A stretch of 64,000 nucleotides of DNA from Lewinellaceae bacterium (GCA_020636275.1 JACJYD010000001.1:1488001-1552000), one strand, 5' to 3'. Positions 50,222 through 59,561 are shown, counted from the first letter of the stretch. Program-made: numbers and translations. The notes: generated from the sequence alone by a model not told the origin.

Positions 50222-50716
50222 ATGAGAACAACCCCTAAACGCATCACTTTCCCGGTTGTGATCGCTGCGTTCCTCGTTGCCGGAAACCTGCAGGCTCAGC
50301 AGCTCGAACGGACGCTCCTCAGCGCTGCAGGTTTGGAGTTCGCCCAAGGGACGGTTAGCCTCGAATGGTCGATAGGCGAGGGGATCGTGGGTGATCTCAG
50401 CGCCGGTGACTATCGGCTCACTCAGGGCTTCCACCAGGGAGGAGAGATGACCTCCCAGGTGCTCGTCCGCAGGGAATGGTCGCATGCCGTCTCTATTTTC
50501 CCCAACCCGGCCGGTCGCGACTTGTATTTACAGAAAGATGGGGCAGGTGAATTCTATCTCACCATTTTTGACGCCCTGGGTCAACCGGTTCATTCCACTA
50601 CCTGGATTGGCAACAGCAAGGTATTGGACATACAGAACTGGAAAGCAGGCATTTACCTGATCCTGATGATTGACGAACACGGGGCAGCCGCTGGTTTTAA
50701 GTGGCTGAAGCAGTAA
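50222..50716 (+). CDS. Small T9SS-sorted secreted protein
   Basis: 164 aa from MRTTPKRITF (50222). Signal peptide to about residue 24 (LQAQ). A first half of about 60 residues (LLSAAGLEFAQGTVSLEWSIGEGIVG, YRLTQGFHQGG) is a common Bacteroidota module that precedes sorting domains and ends in a LTQGFHQ motif. The rest is a type A T9SS sorting domain: VSIFPNPAGRDLYLQKDG, LTIFDALGQPVHS, AGIYLILMIDEHG. It starts 33 bp before the collagen-like gene on the same strand, so the two are probably co-transcribed and may form one surface structure. Confidence 0.75.
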   Translation: MRTTPKRITFPVVIAAFLVAGNLQAQQLERTLLSAAGLEFAQGTVSLEWSIGEGIVGDLSAGDYRLTQGFHQGGEMTSQVLVRREWSHAVSIFPNPAGRDLYLQKDGAGEFYLTIFDALGQPVHSTTWIGNSKVLDIQNWKAGIYLILMIDEHGAAAGFKWLKQ

Positions 50717-50749
50717 ATGGCATTTAGACCAAACTCCAATTTCTTTCCT

Positions 50750-52759
50750 ATGAAAAACATCAAACACATCTTATTATTGGCCCCGCTCTTTCTGAGCTTG
50801 ACCCTTATGGCCCAACAGGTCCCGATGGGGTTCAACTACCAGGCTGTTGCCCGCGATGGCGCTGGCGACCCGCTGGCCAATACCCTGGTGAGCGTTCGCA
50901 TTTCCCTGATCGAAAGCAGCCCTACCGGAACCATCCTCTACATCGAACGCCATGCCGCTACTACGACCGACCTGGGCACCTTCAAATTGGTCATCGGACA
51001 AGGCGCCAGTGATTTCGGCAACTTCAGCACCATCGACTGGAGTAGCGACAAAATGTTTGTCAAAGTAGAAATCGACCCCGAGGGAGGTGCCAATTTTCTC
51101 TCTATGGGCACGCAGCAATTATTTTCTGTGCCTTATGCCCTTTATGCGGCGGATGGCGCCGGTTCGCAAGGTCCGCAAGGCATACAGGGCCCACAGGGAC
51201 CGCAAGGTCCGGCGGGTCCCCAGGGGGATCAAGGCCCTGAAGGACCGGCCGGTCCGCAAGGCCCTGCTGGTGCAGGGGTGCAAGTGGTCGGTTCCGTGCC
51301 CAGTGCCTCCAACCTGGATCCCGGCTATACCGGGGCCGTGGGCGATATGTTCATAGCGCAGGACACGGGGCACGGCCATGTCTGGAACGGCAATGCCTGG
51401 GTTGATGTCGGACAGATCCAGGGCCCGCAAGGTATTCAGGGACCTCAGGGACCTCAAGGTCCGCAAGGTTTGCAAGGCCCGGAAGGCCCACAGGGTCCTC
51501 AGGGTCCCCAAGGCCTTCAGGGGGAAGCAGGTGCTGTTGGTCCGCAAGGCCCTCCCGGTGACCAGGGCCCTCCCGGTGAAGCTGGTCCGGAAGGCCCAAT
51601 TGGCCCCATGGGGCCTATGGGACCGCAAGGGCCCCAGGGTTTGCAGGGTGATCCCGGTCCCCAAGGTCCGCAAGGAGTACAAGGCCTTCCCGGCCCCCAA
51701 GGCCCGCAGGGTGAACCCGGCCCTGAAGGTCCGCAAGGTCCGCAAGGGGAACCCGGTCCTCCCGGCACCTATGTTCCGGGCGCCGGTATCATTTTGAATG
51801 GCGATGTGATCAGCGCGGTAGATGTCTCTGCGACCAATGAATTGCAGTTGCTCTCGTTGGCCGGTCAGAACCTGAGCATTACGGGAGGGAATACCGTCAC
51901 CCTTCCAAGCAATCCGCCTTCGCCCTGGCAGACCAATGGCAGCAATATCTACTACAATGCAGGCAATGTGGGGATCGGTACTTCATCTCCATCGCAAAAA
52001 CTGCACGTTTCGGGAATATCTAAATTTCAACTGGCCAGTGGCGATATCGACATTTCCACACCCGGAAGCTGGCCTGGGTTTATTGCCCAGATTCAAGGGG
52101 ATAAGAGAAGGGATATCGCTTTCCGCGATCTGGGTATAGCGCTGACGGCCAGCACTACTAACGCTTCACCGGCCCTCACCGACGGGATATGGATTCTGGG
52201 TGGAGGTAATGTGGGTATCAAGACCTGGGCTCCCGGAAATTACCCGCTCAAGGTGAACGAATTGACGGAATACGGCCTCGCTATCAACCACAACTCTTCG
52301 GGAGAGTTTTGGGAGATCTATTCCGGCTCCAACGGAGTGTTGGGCTTGTACCACGGGGTGAACAACCTGGTCGGGTGGTTTGACGGCAGCAGCGGGGTTT
52401 ACAACCCGGTCTCCGACCGGCGCTTTAAACAGGATGTTCAACCGCTTGCCAGTGTTTTGGACAACCTGGTCCAATTGAAGCCATCGACGTATGTGATGAA
52501 AACCAATCCGACAGGAAAACGGGAATTGGGATTTGTGGCCCAGGAGGTGAAGCCCGTTTTTCCAGAATTGATCAACGAGAACCAGGAGGACAAATCGGGA
52601 GAGACCATTTTCTCGGTAAATATCTATGCCTTGCTTACGGTCGCTGTGAAAGCGATTCAGGAACAGCAGGCGATCATCCAATCGCAGGCGGCGCAGATCG
52701 AAGCCCTGGAGAAGAGGATGGAGTCGTTTGAGCAGCGATTGAAAGCGTTGGAGCAATAA
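50750..52759 (+). CDS. Collagen-like secreted protein with C-terminal S74-type intramolecular chaperone domain
   Basis: 669 aa from MKNIKHILLL (50750). Signal peptide to about residue 22. A compact N-terminal domain (22-140; QQVPMGFNYQAVARDG, SVRISLIESSPTG) is typical of Bacteroidota fibre proteins. Two Gly-X-Y tracts follow, about 145-182 and 224-342, with units GPQGPQGPQ and GPPG, split by a 40-residue segment. After that come a beta-rich stem and, at about 560-640, the S74 signature SDRRFKQDVQPL, LGFVAQEVKP and a coiled-coil end (QAAQIEALEKRMESFEQRLKALEQ). In phage tailspikes this domain folds the trimer and then cuts itself off. There is no T9SS sorting domain. Confidence 0.85.
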   Translation: MKNIKHILLLAPLFLSLTLMAQQVPMGFNYQAVARDGAGDPLANTLVSVRISLIESSPTGTILYIERHAATTTDLGTFKLVIGQGASDFGNFSTIDWSSDKMFVKVEIDPEGGANFLSMGTQQLFSVPYALYAADGAGSQGPQGIQGPQGPQGPAGPQGDQGPEGPAGPQGPAGAGVQVVGSVPSASNLDPGYTGAVGDMFIAQDTGHGHVWNGNAWVDVGQIQGPQGIQGPQGPQGPQGLQGPEGPQGPQGPQGLQGEAGAVGPQGPPGDQGPPGEAGPEGPIGPMGPMGPQGPQGLQGDPGPQGPQGVQGLPGPQGPQGEPGPEGPQGPQGEPGPPGTYVPGAGIILNGDVISAVDVSATNELQLLSLAGQNLSITGGNTVTLPSNPPSPWQTNGSNIYYNAGNVGIGTSSPSQKLHVSGISKFQLASGDIDISTPGSWPGFIAQIQGDKRRDIAFRDLGIALTASTTNASPALTDGIWILGGGNVGIKTWAPGNYPLKVNELTEYGLAINHNSSGEFWEIYSGSNGVLGLYHGVNNLVGWFDGSSGVYNPVSDRRFKQDVQPLASVLDNLVQLKPSTYVMKTNPTGKRELGFVAQEVKPVFPELINENQEDKSGETIFSVNIYALLTVAVKAIQEQQAIIQSQAAQIEALEKRMESFEQRLKALEQ

Positions 52760-52797
52760 AAAAAAACGGCTCCCCGGGTATCAAGACCGGGGAGCCG
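52759..52797 (-). terminator. Intrinsic terminator of the RRM gene
   Basis: CGGCTCCCCGG (52767-52777), loop GTATCAAGA, exact complement (52787-52797); on the minus strand it is followed by eight T. It starts 32 bp after the RRM stop and reaches the end of the collagen-like gene. Confidence 0.8.
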
Positions 52798-52828
52798 TAA
52801 ATCCTGAGGTCAACTCAGGATAGAAATC

Positions 52829-53101
52829 TTACCAATTCGAATTGGAACGGTTGTTTTCCTTTCTTGGTTCCGCCTTCTTAACGACGATGGTGCGACCATC
52901 CAGTTCGGTGTCGTTGAGTGCGCGGATTGCGGTTAAGGCTTCTCCCTCGTTTTCCATTTCAACGAAGCCGAAACCTTTCGACCGACCGGTAAACTTGTCC
53001 GTGATAACGTTTGCGGAAATTACTTTTCCGAACTCTTGGAAAGTTTCCAGGAGGTCCTGACTTTGCGTGCCAAAGTCGAGTTTTGCAACAAAAATGTTCA
53101 T
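52829..53101 (-). CDS. Small RNA-binding protein, single RRM
   Basis: 90 aa. A single RNA recognition motif with RNP2 as IFVAKL (3-8) and RNP1 as KGFGFVEM (42-49); the aromatic residues F44 and F46 and the beta3 Val-Glu are conserved. A short basic/Asn tail (KENNRSNSNW) follows. Such small RRM proteins in Bacteroidota and cyanobacteria act in cold or stress RNA handling. The gene is followed by a good terminator and preceded by an AT-rich leader. It is monocistronic, as the next gene upstream points the other way. Confidence 0.9.
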   Translation of the reverse strand: MNIFVAKLDFGTQSQDLLETFQEFGKVISANVITDKFTGRSKGFGFVEMENEGEALTAIRALNDTELDGRTIVVKKAEPRKENNRSNSNW

Positions 53102-53493
53102 TATAGAAATTTAAAATAAAAAAAATCAAAGCAAGGGCCCTGAAAATGAAGCTAACCTCCATTGGTTGGGCTCAAAAACAATCGAAAAACTTAACGGGGA
53201 AATTTTAATCCTTGCAAGGAGGGAGGAAAGAAGAAAAGATCTGCAGTTAAATGATGCGTATTGTCGGCAAAAAGTACGGATTCATGTACCCGTACGTGTA
53301 AAGAACAAACCAGTGGGAATTTAGTTCCGCTAAACCGGATAAGTTCTTTCGGCGGTGCAAGATACACCGATTTTTGGTTGTTGGGCATAATTGGGTAGTT
53401 TTTCTTCCGGCACCGGATGGAAGAAGGGCGGTATCCAATCATTTTGAAATAAACAATCCGGATTTTGGTTTAATTTCATGACCTGAAATTCAA
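53102..53493. other. Non-coding divergent region
   Basis: 392 bp between the RRM gene (minus) and the 356-aa protein gene (plus). I see no convincing gene; an 83-aa minus-strand frame has a Tyr/His/Lys-rich composition unlike coding sequence here. It probably holds the leader and promoters of both genes; no clear TAnnTTTG with a matching -33 box was found. Confidence 0.6.
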
Positions 53494-54564
53494 ATGACCA
53501 TGGAACGAAGCTCCAATCCTTCCGGCCCGCTTTCCAGCCCAGAATGGGTGGAAGCGATCATTTCCAACCCCAACCCGGTGGAGCGGAACTTGCAGATCAC
53601 ACGGTCCTATCACCAATTTACCCTCGATTTCCGGGAGTTGGTCGACCGGGATAACGTTTGTTGGTGCGCTTTTGCGACCTGGGCTTCCCGGCAGGCCGGG
53701 CATTTTATCCGGAACGAACAAGTGCCGGAAGCTTTGTTGGAGTTATTGGGGATCGACGCCGACGGGAAGCCGGCGCCAAAGCCCTGGTACTGGTTCCTGA
53801 TCCCGAAATGGCTGCTGCAAAGCCCGTGGGTATTGGGTTATGCCCGGGTGACGGTAGACGATACCAGCAAACACATCGCCGATGGAAACCTCCTGGTCTA
53901 CACCAAACTGGCACACCTCTTTGCCGGCTTTCTGGAGCTGGTCCGCAACCAGTCATCGCCGGACCCTGTGCAAATGCAGGCGTTTTTGGATCAAGCGGCC
54001 ATAGATCCCACAACCGGAGAAGGACTCGTGAAGGCCTTCAGCTATTACTACCGGGTCCTTTCGGAAAAGGACCCCAAGGTGCGTGCGGAACTCATTTACG
54101 CCGCCAATGTGCTGATCGGCCAGCACGAACAGATCCGGTTGCAGGAGGCGATCGAAGGGGCGCTTACCGCGCCGCTTCACGAGGGCGTCATTGGCTGGAT
54201 CATACAGCTCTTGTTCAGCTCCTTTTTTGGGCGATTGGAGCAGACCTGGAAAAAGATCGCCACCCGGATGCTGATGACCATGGATACTCCAAACGGAGTG
54301 CTCCGGTTGGGCGACGATGTGCCTCCACTTCCGAACGGGAAACAATATCCCGAAGTACTGGAGACGCTGACTCTGCCGGAAGTGATTCCCCTGATCGAAC
54401 AGCTCGATTATACTCCGGATGCCCTGAAGGGAAGCGCTGCGGCCGACTGGACCAGCCTGAACGACCGCCTCAATTATATACTCGATCTGTTCCGTTCCCG
54501 GCAGCAGGATGCAAGTCTTTTTGCCGAGCCATTTTCCCCGGAGCATACTGAACTTAGCTCCTGA
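53494..54564 (+). CDS. Protein of unknown function (356 aa)
   Basis: A soluble, mostly helical protein with no signal peptide. A conserved-looking N-terminal portion reads NPNPVERNLQITRSYHQF, then NVCWCAFATWASRQAGHFIRNEQVPEAL, a feature I have seen in uncharacterised bacterial proteins, including actinobacterial ones; I cannot name the family. The middle has amphipathic helices (LVYTKLAHLFAGFLELV; GLVKAFSYYYRVLSEKD) and an aromatic surface patch (IIQLLFSSFFGRLEQTWKKIA). The last part is Pro/Leu rich. No catalytic motif is visible. It is not clearly linked to its neighbours; the next gene starts 31 bp after its stop. Confidence 0.65.
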   Translation: MTMERSSNPSGPLSSPEWVEAIISNPNPVERNLQITRSYHQFTLDFRELVDRDNVCWCAFATWASRQAGHFIRNEQVPEALLELLGIDADGKPAPKPWYWFLIPKWLLQSPWVLGYARVTVDDTSKHIADGNLLVYTKLAHLFAGFLELVRNQSSPDPVQMQAFLDQAAIDPTTGEGLVKAFSYYYRVLSEKDPKVRAELIYAANVLIGQHEQIRLQEAIEGALTAPLHEGVIGWIIQLLFSSFFGRLEQTWKKIATRMLMTMDTPNGVLRLGDDVPPLPNGKQYPEVLETLTLPEVIPLIEQLDYTPDALKGSAAADWTSLNDRLNYILDLFRSRQQDASLFAEPFSPEHTELSS

Positions 54565-54595
54565 TTCCTCTGTTCTATCATCCAGAAGACAGGCT

Positions 54596-54964
54596 ATGCG
54601 TACCTTCCTCCAAATATGGGTCGTTCTGCTTGCCGGTGTATTGGTTTACACCGGGTGCGGCATAGCCGTCAGTACCTTTGCCTTGCCGGCCCCTGCCTCC
54701 CTGGGGCATTTGGAAAACAACGCCGGTTGGCTGCCCACCAGTTTTCCCGTTTCTTCCGGCCTGGACCGGACAGGTGAATCCATCGGCACTGCAAATGCCC
54801 CTGTAGCCACCAACCACAAAGACGACCATAGTTCAGGGTCTTTGTCTACCGTCCGGGAACGCCACCTGCAAAACCGGATATCGGGGTATCTGGCTCTTTC
54901 AAGGGCCTTTCAGATCGGCCTGCCCATTTCCAGGATACTCTTTCCTGCTCATTTCTTTGGGTAA
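54596..54964 (+). CDS. Small membrane-anchored or secreted protein, unknown
   Basis: 122 aa from MRTFLQIWVV (54596), preceded in the frame by sequence that overlaps the 356-aa gene. The first 35 residues are hydrophobic (VVLLAGVLVYTGCGIAVSTF), a signal anchor or possible lipoprotein signal (YTGC). The rest is polar, with Ser/Asn/Asp and a His-rich patch (NHKDDHSSGS), and ends in a hydrophobic stretch (ISRILFPAHFFG). No family recognised. Its 31-bp distance from the preceding gene suggests an operon. Confidence 0.5.
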   Translation: MRTFLQIWVVLLAGVLVYTGCGIAVSTFALPAPASLGHLENNAGWLPTSFPVSSGLDRTGESIGTANAPVATNHKDDHSSGSLSTVRERHLQNRISGYLALSRAFQIGLPISRILFPAHFFG

Positions 54965-55054
54965 CATCCACCCTTTTTGAAAGGTGTAAAAAATGCGATC
55001 TTCCACGCTTCAGGTGTGGGAGGTTCTGTTCTTTTCATTTTAAAGCAATTAAAA

Positions 55055-55534
55055 ATGGACGCTTCCACTGCCATAATAGCTTTGGTGTTTATTGGCTTTG
55101 TCACCATTCCTTTCGTTTTTTTGAGCCGCAATTTGCGGAGTAAGGACAAACAGTTATTGACGACATTCGACCAGGTCGCCAAACAGGAGAACCTCCGGAT
55201 TTCCCAAAAGGAATTTTGGGACGGCAAATACGGGATCGGGATCGATCCCGAGGGCCACAAGCTGCTTTACATCAAGAAAAAAGGAGATTCGATCCAGAAG
55301 GTTTTGGTCGACCTTTCCGAGGTGGAAAAATGCAGGATCCTCAATAAAAGCAGATCGGTACGCACCCATAACACGGCATCCAAGGTGATCGATTTCCTGG
55401 GATTGGCGCTGACTTTCTCCAATTCAGCTCGCGAGGACCAGGCATTGGAGTTTTACAATGTCGATGAAAGTCTGACCCTCGGCAAGGAATTGCTGCTCAC
55501 TGAAAAATGGTTGAAACTGATCAATGCAAAATAA
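55055..55534 (+). CDS. Small membrane protein of unknown function
   Basis: 159 aa from MDASTAII (55055). One N-terminal helix (about 5-25) is followed by a basic stretch (SRNLRSKDKQ), so the body should face the cytoplasm. The body is strand-rich: GIGIDPEGHKLLYIKKKGDSIQKVLVDLSEVEKCRILNKSR, with a later ALEFYNVDESL; the profile resembles a PH-like or small beta domain. No family recognised. It starts 90 bp after the 122-aa gene and ends 34 bp before the response regulator stop on the other strand. Confidence 0.6.
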   Translation: MDASTAIIALVFIGFVTIPFVFLSRNLRSKDKQLLTTFDQVAKQENLRISQKEFWDGKYGIGIDPEGHKLLYIKKKGDSIQKVLVDLSEVEKCRILNKSRSVRTHNTASKVIDFLGLALTFSNSAREDQALEFYNVDESLTLGKELLLTEKWLKLINAK

Positions 55535-55537
55535 AGA

Positions 55538-55565
55538 AATGGGCGCGCCAACAAGCGCGCCCATT
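55538..55565 (-). terminator. Intrinsic terminator of the response regulator/kinase operon
   Basis: AATGGGCGCGC (55538-55548) and its exact complement (55555-55565), loop CAACAA. On the minus strand TCTTTATTTTGC follows, so it ends the regulator transcript; it starts 3 bp after the stop codon. Confidence 0.75.
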
Positions 55566-55568
55566 CCC

Positions 55569-56210
55569 TCATTTCACCAATCCTTCTTTTATCGCCTTGT
55601 ACACAGCTCCGCCGACCGAATCGACCTGCAGTTTGCCGTAGATGTGGGAAATGTGTGTATTGACGGTTGCGTAGGAGATATGGCATTCCTTGGCGATCAT
55701 CTTATAGCTGTATCCTTTGACGAGGAGCTCCAGGATCTCCAGCTCGCGGGGGGTGAGGTCGAAAGTTTTCTTTTGTGGCGCAGTGTGCAATTTATTGAAC
55801 AGACGCAGCACCTTCCTTGCAATGACAGGCGTCATCGGCGCTCCGCCTGTCAGCACTTCTTCAATGGCATCCAACAGCTTGGATGGATTGGCCTGTTTGA
55901 GGATATACCCGTCGGCGCCGGCGCAGATGGCGGCGAATACCTTGTCCTCGTCCTCGAAGACGGTCTGCATCAGGATCTTGAGTTTCGGAAACTTCTCCCG
56001 GATCATGCGCGTACCTTCCACGCCGTCGATATAGGGCATTTCGATATCCATCAGGACTACTTCGGGGCGGGTTTGCTCGATGTGATGAACTGCGTTTCTG
56101 CAATCGGCAAAGCAGGCGACACACTCCATCGTATCCATAGAGTTGATTAGCATTTCCAAGCCGTCGCGGCGTTGGGGGTTATCGTCGAATACGACTACTC
56201 TTGTTTTCAT
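55569..56210 (-). CDS. NarL/LuxR-type response regulator
   Basis: 213 aa. Receiver domain (1-120) with acidic pocket DD at 9-10, phosphoacceptor Asp55 (VVLMDIEMPYIDG) and Lys105 in YILKQ. LuxR helix-turn-helix at about 148-210 (LTPRELEILELLVKGYSYKMIAKECHISYATVNTHISHIYGKL). It is phosphorylated by its adjacent kinase and binds DNA as a dimer. It starts 35 bp after the kinase stop in the same operon. The regulon is unknown. A good terminator ends the operon. Confidence 0.92.
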   Translation of the reverse strand: MKTRVVVFDDNPQRRDGLEMLINSMDTMECVACFADCRNAVHHIEQTRPEVVLMDIEMPYIDGVEGTRMIREKFPKLKILMQTVFEDEDKVFAAICAGADGYILKQANPSKLLDAIEEVLTGGAPMTPVIARKVLRLFNKLHTAPQKKTFDLTPRELEILELLVKGYSYKMIAKECHISYATVNTHISHIYGKLQVDSVGGAVYKAIKEGLVK

Positions 56211-56245
56211 ATATCAAATTTACCCCCCTTGTTTTCAAAAAAGCA

Positions 56246-59200
56246 TCATTGGAACCAATGAAATTTTTTCAACGGCAAGACCAGGGAAATGCGGGTGCCG
56301 GCCTGTTTTGCCGAAACAATGGTCAGCTTTGCGTGGATCTGCCGGGCCCGCATTTTCATGCCGTGCAAGCCATTACCGCCTCTGGTGTTGGTCGTTTCCT
56401 CAACTTCTTCGGGCTTGAAACCCTTGCCATCGTCCTCAATGATTAAAAAGAGCTTTTTCTGCCGGTATTGAATTCGGATATTCAACTGGCTGGCATCGGC
56501 GTATTTCACAGCGTTGTTGACCGCCTCTTTGAAAATGAGGTAGAAATTCTTCCGCTGTTCCATGTTGAGCTCCAGTTGCTCGGCCTGTTTATCGGTTTCG
56601 AACTTCAGGAGGATGTTTTTCGCTTCGGTCATATTCACGGCGAAGCCGCGCATGCGGTTGACCACTTGTTCGAATTGGTCATTGTCGGATTTGATGGCCC
56701 AGACGATGTCGTTCATGCTTTCCATTATCTGGGAGGTATTGTCGATGATGTTGTCCAGGATGGATCGGGTCTTTTCCGGCAACTGATCGGCCGTTCTTTT
56801 GATGACGGTGCCGTGCAGGGAAATGCTGCTAAGGGTCGAGCCGATCTCGTCGTGGAGGTCTTGTGCGATGCGGTTGCGCATGCGCTCCATAGCCAGAAGC
56901 GCTTCCAGGCGGTAGCGGTAGGCCCCAGCCAGGATGCCGAAGGCGAGCAACAGAACGATCCCCCGGAACCACCAGGTGGCCCACCAGGGGGCCAGGATGG
57001 TGAATTGAAGCGTAGCGGGCTCGGTGCTCCAGACGTTGTGGCTGTTGCATCCCAATACCTGGAATTGGTAATGCCTGGGGCTAAGTCCTGCAAAGGTGAC
57101 TTCGGAAGCGGTTCCTGCTTCGATCCAATCGTCGTTTAACCCCTCCAGCTTGTATTTGAAGTGGTTCTTTTTGGGGTTGGTCAAATCGAGCAGGGTGAAA
57201 CCCAGGGTGATCATGTTCACATGGTGCGGAAATTCGAGCTTTTGACAATATTCGATCGGGGCGGGAAGCGTAAAGGCCTCATTACCGGTACTGGAATTTT
57301 GATAGGTAGCCGGTTCGTTGAAAAACCGGATCTGGCTGATAACAGTCCGGGAAGGTTTGGCTTCCCTGTAGAGATCTTCCGGATGGAAAAATACGGTGCC
57401 GCCCATCCCTCCGAAATAGAGCGTTCCGTCCAGGGCTTTGCTGTATTGATATCTGTTGAACTCGTTGCCGGGGAGCCCGTCGGATTGGTTGAAGGTATGA
57501 GTCTCGCCGCTTCGAGGGTTGAAATGGCAAAGCCCGCTATTCGTGCTCAGCCACAGGTTGTTTCGGTCGTCGCTCAGAATGCCGTAGACAACATCATTGG
57601 GCAGGCCGTTTTCGGTGGTATAATGAGAAAATACCCCCGTAATTTTATCCAGCCTATTGAGTCCACCGCCTTCGGTGCCCACCCATAAATAGCGATCGGG
57701 CTCGGTGGGGTCGGGACAGATGGAAAGGGTCAGGTCTTCAGATAGGCTGTTTGGATCCTCTGGGTGGTTATAAAATCGCTGCCATTTTCCGGTAGCGGGA
57801 TCAAAAGCAAAAACGCCGTAGGTCGTTGCGAACCAGAACCGGCCTCCCGGCTCCTGATACCAGTCGGAAATGAACCGGTATTCCCGAAGGTTTGGTCCGG
57901 TTGGAAACAAGTATTCCTCCAGTTTTCCCGTTTTGGAATTCAGGTGGAAGAGGCGGACTCCTCGGGAAGAGTTCCGTTCCCCGAACCAAACATCGCCCTG
58001 GTTGTCGAGGAAAACCGGGTCTGCAAAGGCGAAAACTGAATCGGACCCTGATTGGGCCATTATTTCAAACCTTTTCTGGTTCGGGTCGATTTTTAGCAAC
58101 TGCCCTTCCTTTGCAGGGGTGCTTTGGAAGCAAAACCAAAAATAGCCCTTGGGGTCGAAAACCAGATGGGAAAACGGAGACGAGTCGACGATGTATCCGG
58201 CTTTTTCCAATCCGAGTTTTGGAAGCAGGTCCGTCCATTTTTTTTCAACCTCAGGGATGCATACCCCTTTTTGTCCTGCCATAACGATACGCGGATGACA
58301 AGAAGGGTTTTTCCCCCAGTCATCCCCCTCGGGGCTGAGCCGAAAGATGTCAAACCGGGAACTAATCTTCAGCAATCCAAAACCACCGGTGCCGTTCCAG
58401 ATGTTACCGTTGGCATCCTGGAGACCCATTTCGAGGAAGGGCCTGCGGAAACTTGGAAGGATACCCCCCCAGGCGGTGTGAATGATCGTCATGGCCCCGT
58501 CCCGAAGATCGACGCGAGCTATTTTTTCATTGGATTGCCAGATCCAGATCCTGTTTTTTCTATCGATAAGAGCGCCCAGGTCAAAGGAGAACCCTTCCGG
58601 TAGTTGGAGGAAGGGAAGAAAACGATCGGTCGTGGCGTCATACTTCAACAAAAGGCGCTTGCCTCCACGAATATAAAGCTCTTCACTTCCAGGGCCGAAT
58701 ATCCCTCTATTTCCCAGCAACCCAACCACCTTTGGATTCTGGGGAAGATAAAACCGGGAAGGAATCCCCCCTTTGGTCAGTGTGCCCGGTCCAAAACGGT
58801 ATAAGGTGTCCCTATTGATCAGCCAAAGCGCCCCATCACAGGAAAACCGAATATTTGAATTGGCAAATTGAAGGTTAGGGACAGCGGAAATCGCAGGATA
58901 AAGCCTATCCAGCCCCACAATGTCAAAAGAAGGAAGTCCTAGTGAACTACGTTGGATGAGTGCGTCGAAGCCTCGGGAGCTGTTCGTTTTTATCAGAATG
59001 TTCCCATTCGGGTCTTCCAGGATCTGCCCTGTGGCATCGGAACTCAGACTCTTGGGATCAGCAGGGTGGTTCCTGAAATGGAAAAAACGATCTGTGTTTC
59101 GATCGAGAAGATTGACTCCTCCGGTTTGTGTAGCGGCCCAAACCCGGTTCTGAGAATCCACGAATACATCGGTCACGTAGTTTTCAGAAATGGAATGGGG

Positions 59201-59527
59201 ATCCTGCTTGTCGTGCCGGTACACTTTAAATCCATTGCCGTCGTACCGATTCAGTCCGTCTTTGGTCGCAATCCATAGGTAGCCGAGCTGATCCTCAACT
59301 ATCCCATTGATCAGTCCTTGCGAGAGCCCGTCATTGGTTCCTATATGTTCCATATTTACCAGTAGAGAGGCTACCGAATCGGCGAGTATTGGCCCTTGGG
59401 CTTTTAGCTGGGAGAGCAGCAAAAAGGGGATCAGTATTTTGGGGATGTGGACCAAGAACGTGTGTTTTAAAATGGCATCCTTAAAAATAAGATATTTTGT
59501 GAATTGACGGTGGAATTCAATGCCCAT
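56246..59527 (-). CDS. Sensor histidine kinase with periplasmic propeller region, HisKA_3 type
   Basis: 1093 aa. Hydrophobic N-terminal signal region (to about 45), then about 14 Reg_prop-type propeller repeats (for example DQLGYLWIATKDGLNRYDGNGF, DDRNNLWLSTNSGLCHFNPRSG), a Y_Y_Y-like domain (about 745-815), one helix (about 825-850), and a HisKA_3 dimerisation/His region with RIAQDLHDEIGSTLSSISLHG (His892), then an HATPase with NNAVKYADASQLNI and GNGLHGMKMRARQI. Unlike the hybrid kinase at 41820 it has no receiver of its own and works with the LuxR-type regulator that follows. The periplasmic region should bind a sugar or other ligand. Confidence 0.92.
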   Translation of the reverse strand: MGIEFHRQFTKYLIFKDAILKHTFLVHIPKILIPFLLLSQLKAQGPILADSVASLLVNMEHIGTNDGLSQGLINGIVEDQLGYLWIATKDGLNRYDGNGFKVYRHDKQDPHSISENYVTDVFVDSQNRVWAATQTGGVNLLDRNTDRFFHFRNHPADPKSLSSDATGQILEDPNGNILIKTNSSRGFDALIQRSSLGLPSFDIVGLDRLYPAISAVPNLQFANSNIRFSCDGALWLINRDTLYRFGPGTLTKGGIPSRFYLPQNPKVVGLLGNRGIFGPGSEELYIRGGKRLLLKYDATTDRFLPFLQLPEGFSFDLGALIDRKNRIWIWQSNEKIARVDLRDGAMTIIHTAWGGILPSFRRPFLEMGLQDANGNIWNGTGGFGLLKISSRFDIFRLSPEGDDWGKNPSCHPRIVMAGQKGVCIPEVEKKWTDLLPKLGLEKAGYIVDSSPFSHLVFDPKGYFWFCFQSTPAKEGQLLKIDPNQKRFEIMAQSGSDSVFAFADPVFLDNQGDVWFGERNSSRGVRLFHLNSKTGKLEEYLFPTGPNLREYRFISDWYQEPGGRFWFATTYGVFAFDPATGKWQRFYNHPEDPNSLSEDLTLSICPDPTEPDRYLWVGTEGGGLNRLDKITGVFSHYTTENGLPNDVVYGILSDDRNNLWLSTNSGLCHFNPRSGETHTFNQSDGLPGNEFNRYQYSKALDGTLYFGGMGGTVFFHPEDLYREAKPSRTVISQIRFFNEPATYQNSSTGNEAFTLPAPIEYCQKLEFPHHVNMITLGFTLLDLTNPKKNHFKYKLEGLNDDWIEAGTASEVTFAGLSPRHYQFQVLGCNSHNVWSTEPATLQFTILAPWWATWWFRGIVLLLAFGILAGAYRYRLEALLAMERMRNRIAQDLHDEIGSTLSSISLHGTVIKRTADQLPEKTRSILDNIIDNTSQIMESMNDIVWAIKSDNDQFEQVVNRMRGFAVNMTEAKNILLKFETDKQAEQLELNMEQRKNFYLIFKEAVNNAVKYADASQLNIRIQYRQKKLFLIIEDDGKGFKPEEVEETTNTRGGNGLHGMKMRARQIHAKLTIVSAKQAGTRISLVLPLKKFHWFQ

Positions 59528-59561
59528 ACAGGTGAAATGGAAAAATCATTGATTCCAATGA

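Noticed and set aside
51160..51770. Short tandem repeats considered as a CRISPR array
   Set aside because: The repeats are in frame Gly-X-Y collagen codons of 9 bp with no spacers of constant length, inside a long gene.
53191..53442. 83-aa minus-strand frame in the RRM/356-aa divergent region
   Set aside because: No signal, motif or plausible start context; composition unlike the neighbouring genes.
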